The notes under the pieces were generated by a model that worked only from the letters and a program-made list of their open reading frames with translations, was not told where the DNA came from and did not search any database. This document shows positions 1 to 3,590 of a stretch of 5,682 nucleotides of DNA, in pieces. Numbering within the stretch: the first letter of the stretch is position 1; every line of letters starts with the position of its first letter. The stretch is from Kingella oralis (GTDB lineage Bacteria > Pseudomonadota > Gammaproteobacteria > Burkholderiales > Neisseriaceae): assembly GCA_905373195.1 (NCBI GenBank), contig CAJPSG010000084.1, positions 1 through 5,682 of the forward strand, read 5' to 3'. The translations under genes and the position numbers were made by a program.

Positions 1-126
1 CGGCGCGTGCGAACTAGCCGCGCTACGCGCGTCGTCGGACAAGCGCACGCTTTTTCCCGAAAAAAGGACGCTACGTTCGGCTGGACGTAGGGGAAGGGCA
101 GCAGCATTAAACATTTGTGCAGTGGT

Positions 127-204
127 GGGCAGCCTGAAATCCAATCTATCCAGTAAAAAAACGTTTGGCAAAACACCAAACGTTTTTTGTTTTTCAGGCT
201 GCCT
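127..204. repeat. Inverted pair of DNA uptake sequences around a terminator
   Basis: The left DUS (127-138, GGGCAGCCTGAA, one mismatch in the first base) faces a perfect DUS on the minus strand (193-204). Bases 128-139 and 192-203 can pair over 12 bp. The perfect hairpin 156-188 sits inside this outer stem. Inverted DUS pairs acting as transcription terminators are well known in Neisseria; that it does so here is inference. Confidence 0.85.
155..189. terminator. Bidirectional-type intrinsic terminator hairpin
   Basis: Bases 156-168 (AAAAAACGTTTGG) and 176-188 (CCAAACGTTTTTT) form a perfect 13 bp stem with a 7-nt loop. Each strand ends the stem in a run of six T, so it could stop transcription from either side. 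The tRNA-Glu transcript coming from the right has an earlier terminator of its own, so this one more likely serves a gene left of the window or acts as a backstop. Confidence 0.75.
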
Positions 205-230
205 TATGGTTGGGCATCTGTTCTATATGG

Positions 231-265
231 TTTCAGGCTGCTGATTGGTTTAAGGCAGCCTGAAA
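231..265. repeat. Inverted DUS pair (hairpin)
   Basis: TTTCAGGCTGC (231-241) pairs with GCAGCCTGAAA (255-265) over 11 bp with a 13-nt loop. The right copy (253-264) is a perfect DUS; the left copy (232-243) has two mismatches, outside the paired core. No T-run follows on the plus strand, so terminator activity is uncertain. Confidence 0.75.
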
Positions 266-322
266 TGGTGCGTTGGCGGCTTGTTAATATTGTGGCAATC
301 GGCGCGGTTCTTTAATGTGCTA

Positions 323-338
323 TTTGGCGGCGAGCCGT
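323..338 (+). repeat. 16-bp repeat, copy 1 of 2
   Basis: TTTGGCGGCGAGCCGT occurs here and again, in the same orientation, at 3461-3476. Both copies lie in gene-free DNA close to DUS elements, but the flanks do not align. It could be a fragment of a larger dispersed repeat; its nature is unknown. Confidence 0.5.
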
Positions 339-371
339 TGCCGCTCCATGTGGGGCGGATAAATTTAGATG

Positions 372-413
372 AGACAGCCTGAAAAACGCGTGGAAATGCG
401 TTTCAGGCTGCCT
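372..413. repeat. Inverted DUS pair (long hairpin)
   Basis: AGACAGCCTGAA (372-383, one mismatch) faces a perfect minus-strand DUS (402-413). The stem continues inward through ACGC/GCGT with a two-A bulge, leaving a short loop near 391-398. The plus strand continues CCTTTT after the stem, as a weak terminator would. It lies just beyond the tRNA-Glu terminator and may be a second stop. Confidence 0.75.
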
Positions 414-432
414 TTTAGGTTTAAATGCAAAC

Positions 433-464
433 AAAAAAACCTTGCTGCTAATTGGCAAGGTTTT
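433..464 (-). terminator. Intrinsic terminator of tRNA-Glu
   Basis: On the minus strand AAAACCTTGC (464-455) pairs with GCAAGGTTTT (445-436) over 10 bp with a 9-nt loop, and the T-run continues to 433, giving seven T in all. It begins about 15 nt past the tRNA discriminator base, where a tRNA transcript would be expected to stop. The opposite strand has only four T after the stem, so the direction is clear. Confidence 0.85.
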
Positions 465-478
465 GCTTGATGCGGTAG

Positions 479-551
479 CACGCCCAAGGGGATTCGAACC
501 CCTGTTGCCGCCGTGAAAGGGCAGTGTCCTAGGCCTCTAGACGATGGGCGC
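479..551 (-). tRNA. tRNA-Glu (anticodon UUC)
   Basis: The minus strand gives a full 73-nt cloverleaf without CCA. The acceptor stem is GCGCCCA/TGGGCGT, the D-arm reads GTCTAGAGGCCTAGGAC, the anticodon stem is CTGCC/GGCGG with loop CTTTCAC (anticodon TTC at loop positions 3-5), and the T-arm is AGGGG-TTCGAAT-CCCCT. The body closely matches Escherichia coli tRNA-Glu as I recall it, including U11-A24, a known glutamyl-tRNA synthetase identity feature. Two details stand out. The terminal pair is G1-U72, with C2-G71 next to it. After discriminator G73 the genome reads CTA, so CCA is not encoded and must be added after transcription. The gene has its own consensus promoter (564-591) and terminator (433-464). 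Confidence 0.96.
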
Positions 552-563
552 GGGAAGGCGCGG

Positions 564-591
564 ATTATACGGCGATTGCGGTGGGTGTCAA
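564..591 (-). promoter_or_regulatory. Sigma-70 promoter of tRNA-Glu
   Basis: The minus strand carries a perfect TTGACA (-35, 591-586) and a perfect TATAAT (-10, 569-564) separated by 16 bp. The tRNA 5' end is 12 nt beyond the -10 box, so the leader is only a few nucleotides. The bases after the -10 (CCGCGCC) are GC-rich, like the discriminator of stringently controlled stable-RNA promoters; control by ppGpp/DksA is inference. The first -35 base overlaps the end of a DUS-like element (591-602). Confidence 0.92.
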
Positions 592-649
592 GGCAGTCTG
601 AAACGGGGTGGGGCGATGGGTAAAGTCTTCATCCGTTTTCAGGCTGCCT
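591..649 (-). terminator. Inverted DUS pair, probable deoD terminator
   Basis: Going leftwards from the deoD stop, a perfect DUS (649-638) is followed about 26-27 nt later by its near-complement, AGGCAGTCTGAA on the plus strand at 591-602 (one mismatch). The arms extend past the DUS through AAGG...CGG on both sides, with one mismatch and one bulge. No T-run follows, only TTGAC, which is the -35 box of the tRNA promoter. The position between deoD and that promoter fits a terminator or insulator. This role is inferred from inverted DUS terminators in Neisseria. Confidence 0.6.
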
Positions 650-656
650 TGTGGGG

Positions 657-1367
657 TTACAGGGTAATCGCGGCTTCTAGCGCGATGGTAATCATGTCGT
701 TAAACGTGAGTTGGCGTTCTTCGGCGGTGGTGTATTCTTCGCGCACGATGTGGTCGGACACGGTGCAGATGGTGGCGGCTTTTGCGCCAAATTCGGCTGC
801 CACGCCGTAGATGCCTGCGGCTTCCATTTCTACGCCTACGATGCTGTATTTGCGCAGGGTTTCGGTCATGCCGGTGTCGGGGTGGTAGAACAAATCGGAT
901 GAGAACAGGTTGCCCACTTTGGCGTTTACGCCGCGTGCTTTGGCGGCGTTGGACAGGGCTTGCACAATGCCGAAATCGGCGAGGGCGGCAAAATCGTAGC
1001 CGTGGAAGCGGATGCGGTTGACGTTGCTGTCGGTGGATGCGCCGATGCCGATGACCACGTCGCGCACATGGATGTCATCCAACACGGCACCGCATGAGCC
1101 GATGCGGATTAGGTTTTTCACGCCGTATTCGGTGATGAGTTCTTTGGCGTAGATGGAGCAGGACGGGATGCCCATGCCGTGTGCCATGATGGAGAGGCGT
1201 TTGCCTTTGTAGGTGCCTGTGTAGCCATACATATTGCGCACGGCGGTTACTTGCTCGGCGTTTTCTAAAAAGGTTTCGGCGATGTATTTGGCGCGTAATG
1301 GGTCGCCCGGCATCAAAACGGTTTCGGCGAATGCGCCTGCGGGGGCGGAAATGTGAGGAGTTGCCAT
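657..1367 (-). CDS. deoD: Purine nucleoside phosphorylase, DeoD type
   Basis: DeoD cleaves purine (deoxy)ribonucleosides with phosphate to give the free base and (deoxy)ribose-1-phosphate; the family forms cytosolic hexamers in purine salvage. The 236-residue protein starts MATPHISAP and can be aligned by eye with E. coli DeoD (239 aa) over its whole length. Residues equivalent to its active site are present, shifted by one when Met is counted: His5, Gly21 in MPGDP, Arg25, Arg44, Arg88, Ser91, Glu180-Met181-Glu182 in GVEMEAAG, Ser204-Asp205 in TVSDH and Arg218. The frame stays open upstream to 1607, but that part overlaps the mutase gene and lacks homology; the ATG at 1367 has AGGA 8 nt before it and begins the conserved N-terminus. 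It lies 88 bp after the mutase gene, with no terminator and no clear promoter between, so co-transcription is likely. The product is complete and shows no damage. Confidence 0.98.
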   Translation of the reverse strand: MATPHISAPAGAFAETVLMPGDPLRAKYIAETFLENAEQVTAVRNMYGYTGTYKGKRLSIMAHGMGIPSCSIYAKELITEYGVKNLIRIGSCGAVLDDIHVRDVVIGIGASTDSNVNRIRFHGYDFAALADFGIVQALSNAAKARGVNAKVGNLFSSDLFYHPDTGMTETLRKYSIVGVEMEAAGIYGVAAEFGAKAATICTVSDHIVREEYTTAEERQLTFNDMITIALEAAITL

Positions 1368-1373
1368 GATGGG

Positions 1374-1381
1374 TTTCCTTT
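1374..1381 (-). promoter_or_regulatory. Ribosome binding site of deoD
   Basis: AAAGGAAA on the minus strand, with its AGGA core 8 nt before ATG at 1367. It fixes the deoD start and rules out the longer frame reaching back to 1607. The same ten bases, AAAGGAAACC, precede the mutase gene. Confidence 0.85.
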
Positions 1382-1419
1382 GTGGTTGGGTTGAGAAAGG
1401 GGGGACTTGTAAACAGATT

Positions 1420-1431
1420 AGGCAGCCTGAA
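1420..1431 (+). repeat. DNA uptake sequence between mutase gene and deoD
   Basis: A perfect AGGCAGCCTGAA in the 88-bp spacer. It has no inverted partner nearby, so it should not form a terminator and would not block read-through into deoD. Confidence 0.9.
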
Positions 1432-1455
1432 AACGGTTTATGCGCGTGCCAGCCG

Positions 1456-3108
1456 TTAGCAGTTTTGCTTGCCGTAAACGTCTTGGCGCAGCATTTCGCG
1501 CACGGCGGCATCAAACGCTTGTAACACGTTTTGCGCATCGGTTTCGCTGCTGCCTTTGGCATCCAGATAGAATTTGACTTTCGGCTCAGTGCCCGATGGG
1601 CGCACAATCAGGCGGCTGCCGTTGGCAAGGTGATACACCAAAATATCGTTTTGGCGTTCGGTTTGCAGGTGGTCAATGCTTTGCGCTACGGCGTGCTCGC
1701 CGATTTGGCTGGGGGGATTTTGCCGCAGGGCAGTCATCAGTTTGCTAATGTCGGCAAGGTCGCTGACGCGGATGGAGATTTGTCCGCTGGTGTATGCGCC
1801 AAAGGTTTGGGCGAAATCGCGGGCGTGGTCTAACAGGGTTTTGCCTTGGGCTTTCAGGCTGCGTACTAGGTCTAGGAACACGATGGCGGCGGAAATGCCG
1901 TCTTTGTCGCGCACTTTATCGGGGTCTACCAGATAGCCGAGCGCTTCTTCAAAGCCGTAAAGCAGATTGGGCGCTTTGGCGATGTATTTGAAGCCTGTGA
2001 GCGTTTCTTCGTTGGCAAAGCCGTATTTTTCCGCGATGCGGGCAAGGGCTGGGGAAGAGACGAGCGAGCAGGCGAGTGTGCCTGTTTTGCCTTGATTTTT
2101 TTGCGCCAGATACCAGCCCAAATAGCAGCCGACTACATTGCCATGTAGCGATTTCCAGTTGCCTTGTTCATCGGGGATGGCAACGGCAAGGCGGTCGGCA
2201 TCGGGGTCGTTGGCGATGATGAATTCGGCGTTTTCTTTTTTCGCCAACGCGATGGCGAGGTCTAATGCGCCTTTTTCTTCGGGATTGGGGAAGGCGACGG
2301 TGTGGAAGGTGGGGTCGGGTTCGGCTTGCTCAGCAACGATGTGCGGCAGCGGCAGCTTGGCAGCGGCAAGGGTTTTGAGCAGCACTTCTTTGCCCACGCC
2401 GTGCATGGCGGTGTAAACATAATTCAGGCTGCATTCTGGCTCTTGCGCTAGGGCGGCGGTTTTGGCGATGTAGGCTTCAATCACTTCTTCGCCGAGTGTT
2501 TCGTAGTCGCTGCTGCGTGGGTATTGGGTGATGGGGGTTTGCGTGGCTTGGTCAATCAGCGCGGCGATTTGTTCATCGGCGGGAGAGACGATTTGTCCGC
2601 CGCCGTTGCTTTTGCCTAGATAGACTTTGTAGCCGTTGTCGGCTGGGGGGTTGTGGCTGGCGGTTACCATCACGCCTGCGCTGGTGTCAAAGTATTGAAT
2701 GGCGTAGGCAAGCACGGGGGTGGGCAGTTTGCGCGGCAGCAGGCGGGTTTTGATGCCTGCGGCTGCCATGATTTCGGCGGTGTCGCGGGCGTAGATGGCG
2801 GAGTTTTTGCGCCCGTCGTAGCCAATCACGATGCTGGGGGTTTTCGGGTCAAATTGCAAGATGTAGTCCGCCAGCCCTTTGGCGGCTTGGGCAACCAACA
2901 CGCGGTTCATGCCCATGCTGCCTGCTTGTTGTTTGCCGCGCAGACCTGCGGTGCCAAATTGCAAGCGTCCGTTGAAGCGGGCTTCTAGCTCGGCGAGTGC
3001 GGCGGCATCGCCTGCTTGGGCGGCGGGAATCAGGGCTTCTAGCTCGGCGCGGGTTTCGGGGTCGGGGTCTTGGACGAACCAGTTTTGCGCTTGGGCGAGG
3101 TAGGTCAT
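1456..3108 (-). CDS. Phospho-sugar mutase (alpha-D-phosphohexomutase superfamily, PgcA/PGM2 type)
   Basis: Enzymes of this family move a phosphate within a sugar phosphate through a phosphoserine and Mg2+. The 550-residue protein has all four domain landmarks: GTAGLRG (52-58) near the start, the catalytic loop TASHNPP (149-155) with phosphoserine candidate Ser151, the metal loop DPDADR (301-306) with Asp301/303/305, the sugar-specificity loop GFEEALGY (385-392), and the phosphate-binding RPSGTEPK (503-510). Length and motif spacing suit a complete cytosolic enzyme. The GFEEALGY...[10 protein letters not shown] signature places it with PGM2, PgcA and mycobacterial PmmB rather than with classic Pgm or AlgC. 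The substrate cannot be read from sequence: glucose-1-P, mannose-1-P or pentose-1-P are all possible, and the deoD neighbour favours a pentose phosphate. ATG at 3108 is preceded by AAAGGAAA at 7-nt spacing to AGGA. Two one-mismatch DUS copies lie within the gene. Confidence 0.96.
   Translation of the reverse strand: MTYLAQAQNWFVQDPDPETRAELEALIPAAQAGDAAALAELEARFNGRLQFGTAGLRGKQQAGSMGMNRVLVAQAAKGLADYILQFDPKTPSIVIGYDGRKNSAIYARDTAEIMAAAGIKTRLLPRKLPTPVLAYAIQYFDTSAGVMVTASHNPPADNGYKVYLGKSNGGGQIVSPADEQIAALIDQATQTPITQYPRSSDYETLGEEVIEAYIAKTAALAQEPECSLNYVYTAMHGVGKEVLLKTLAAAKLPLPHIVAEQAEPDPTFHTVAFPNPEEKGALDLAIALAKKENAEFIIANDPDADRLAVAIPDEQGNWKSLHGNVVGCYLGWYLAQKNQGKTGTLACSLVSSPALARIAEKYGFANEETLTGFKYIAKAPNLLYGFEEALGYLVDPDKVRDKDGISAAIVFLDLVRSLKAQGKTLLDHARDFAQTFGAYTSGQISIRVSDLADISKLMTALRQNPPSQIGEHAVAQSIDHLQTERQNDILVYHLANGSRLIVRPSGTEPKVKFYLDAKGSSETDAQNVLQAFDAAVREMLRQDVYGKQNC
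1853..1864 (-). repeat. DUS-like element inside the mutase gene (one mismatch)
   Basis: TTCAGGCTGCGT on the plus strand is a DUS with one changed base at its 5' end (ACGCAGCCTGAA on the coding strand). It is translated as Arg-Ser-Leu-Lys (416-419). The 10-base core is intact. Confidence 0.6.
2423..2434 (-). repeat. DUS-like element inside the mutase gene (AT-type 5' end)
   Basis: On the coding strand it reads ATGCAGCCTGAA, differing from the perfect form only at the second base. It is translated as part of Cys-Ser-Leu-Asn (226-229). Confidence 0.65.
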
Positions 3109-3113
3109 GGTGG

Positions 3114-3121
3114 TTTCCTTT
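3114..3121 (-). promoter_or_regulatory. Ribosome binding site of the mutase gene
   Basis: AAAGGAAA on the minus strand, AGGA core 7 nt before the ATG at 3108. It supports this start codon. Confidence 0.85.
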
Positions 3122-3142
3122 GCAGTCGTTGGGAAAGGGAGG

Positions 3143-3148
3143 ATTTTA
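3143..3148 (-). promoter_or_regulatory. Possible -10 box for the mutase-deoD unit
   Basis: TAAAAT on the minus strand lies 34 bases before the mutase ATG, which would put the RNA start about 28 nt upstream of it. No good -35 box is found at 16-18 bp; the place is occupied by GC-rich DUS sequence (3164-3175). This is a weak call based on one hexamer and position. Confidence 0.3.
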
Positions 3149-3163
3149 GCTTAATTTGGATTG

Positions 3164-3175
3164 GGGCAGCCTGAA
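3164..3175 (+). repeat. DUS copy upstream of the mutase gene (one mismatch)
   Basis: GGGCAGCCTGAA, altered only in the first base. It points opposite to the seven copies at 3285-3601. Confidence 0.8.
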
Positions 3176-3296
3176 AAATGGGTGGGGGTTGCGTTGGACT
3201 AAATTTTTTTTGGGGCTGGGTGGGTTTTTATGTGGGATGATTTTTAGGCTGTTTGTTGGATTGGGGAATACGCTGTTTGGGGTTTTCAGGCTGCAT

Positions 3297-3333
3297 TGTA
3301 AACGGCGTGAGTAACGAGTTGCCCACCCTACGG
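3297..3333 (+). repeat. Hairpin repeat, copy A (37 bp, divergent)
   Basis: It starts TGTAAACGGCGTG and ends CCCACCCTACGG, sharing both ends with copies B and C. The middle is different: GTGAGTAAC (3307-3315) and GTTGCCCAC (3318-3326) can pair imperfectly. It follows directly on a DUS-like element (3285-3296), as the other copies do. Confidence 0.75.
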
Positions 3334-3339
3334 TTCATT

Positions 3340-3411
3340 TTCAGGCTGCCTCAAACTCGTTTTCAGGCTGCTTTGTAAACAGCGTGTGCAGCGAGGCTGC
3401 ACACCCTATGG
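3340..3411 (+). repeat. 72-bp composite repeat, copy B (two DUS plus hairpin)
   Basis: The order is DUS (3340-3351), a 10-bp AAACTCG spacer, a second DUS (3362-3373), then a 38-bp hairpin module (3374-3411). GTGTGCAGC (3384-3392) and GCTGCACAC (3396-3404) form a perfect 9-bp stem with a GAG loop. The whole unit matches 3507-3578 at 66 of 72 positions with no gaps. It has no coding capacity and no obvious target-site duplication. Confidence 0.85.
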
Positions 3412-3460
3412 TTGTTGGAATATCTGTGTTAGGCGTTTTCAGGCTGCCTATGCGGGTTGT

Positions 3461-3476
3461 TTTGGCGGCGAGCCGT
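3461..3476 (+). repeat. 16-bp repeat, copy 2 of 2
   Basis: TTTGGCGGCGAGCCGT, identical to 323-338 and in the same orientation. It lies 12 bp after a perfect DUS. Function unknown. Confidence 0.5.
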
Positions 3477-3506
3477 CGTTTCATTTGTTACCGTTCTATT
3501 TTGGGT

Positions 3507-3578
3507 TTCAGGCTGCCTTAAACTCGTTTTCAGGCTGCCTTGTAAACAGCGTGCGCAGCGAAGCGGCACACCCTACGG
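3507..3578 (+). repeat. 72-bp composite repeat, copy C (two DUS plus hairpin)
   Basis: Same architecture as 3340-3411, and both DUS (3507-3518, 3529-3540) are perfect. The hairpin arms GTGCGCAGC (3551-3559) and GCGGCACAC (3563-3571) carry two mismatches, unlike the perfect arms of copy B. The six differences between B and C include these arm changes. Confidence 0.85.
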
Positions 3579-3590
3579 CAAAACCTGTTT

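Larger units (their letters stand above)
1..478. other. Gene-free region downstream of tRNA-Glu
   Basis: I find no convincing gene here. The stretch contains DUS copies at 127-138, 193-204, 232-243 (degenerate), 253-264, 372-383 and 402-413, arranged as inverted pairs, plus two terminator-like hairpins described separately. A minus-strand reading frame beginning with ATG at 114 stays open to the left edge (38 codons), but it has no Shine-Dalgarno sequence and no recognisable protein features, so I do not call it. Bases 1-110 have a different, GC-rich look, with small inverted repeats such as CTACGT/ACGTAG around 72-90, and could be the edge of another feature outside the window. Confidence 0.6.
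3109..3590. other. Gene-free stretch between tgpA and the mutase gene
   Basis: This 482-base region has no supportable gene; reading frames crossing it are shadows or lack start signals. It holds the mutase leader (3109-3160), a T/G-rich section with a T8 run (3204-3211), and from 3285 onwards a dense repeat array: seven DUS or near-DUS in one direction (including one overlapping the tgpA stop), three copies of a 37-38 bp hairpin repeat, and a 16-bp repeat also found near position 330. No classic T-tailed terminator for tgpA is visible; the repeat hairpins might serve instead. Confidence 0.75.

Noticed and set aside
1..114. Minus-strand open frame starting ATG at 114 and running off the left edge (38 codons)
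   Set aside because: It has no Shine-Dalgarno sequence, no recognisable protein features and sits in GC-rich DNA where open frames are common. It could be revisited with more sequence to the left.
265..315. Small plus-strand frame encoding 16 residues, hydrophobic at its end
   Set aside because: It begins within the last bases of a DUS hairpin, has no ribosome binding site and is too short to support.
1..551. Integrated element using the 3' end of tRNA-Glu as attachment site
   Set aside because: No second copy of the tRNA 3' end, no integrase and no mobile-element gene is visible in the window.
1368..1455. Separate promoter for deoD
   Set aside because: The 88-bp spacer has no acceptable -35/-10 pair that I can see; co-transcription with the mutase gene is simpler.
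1368..1607. Longer deoD with an 80-residue N-terminal extension
   Set aside because: The extension overlaps the 3' end of the mutase gene by about 150 bp in another frame, has no DeoD similarity, and a good ribosome binding site precedes ATG 1367.
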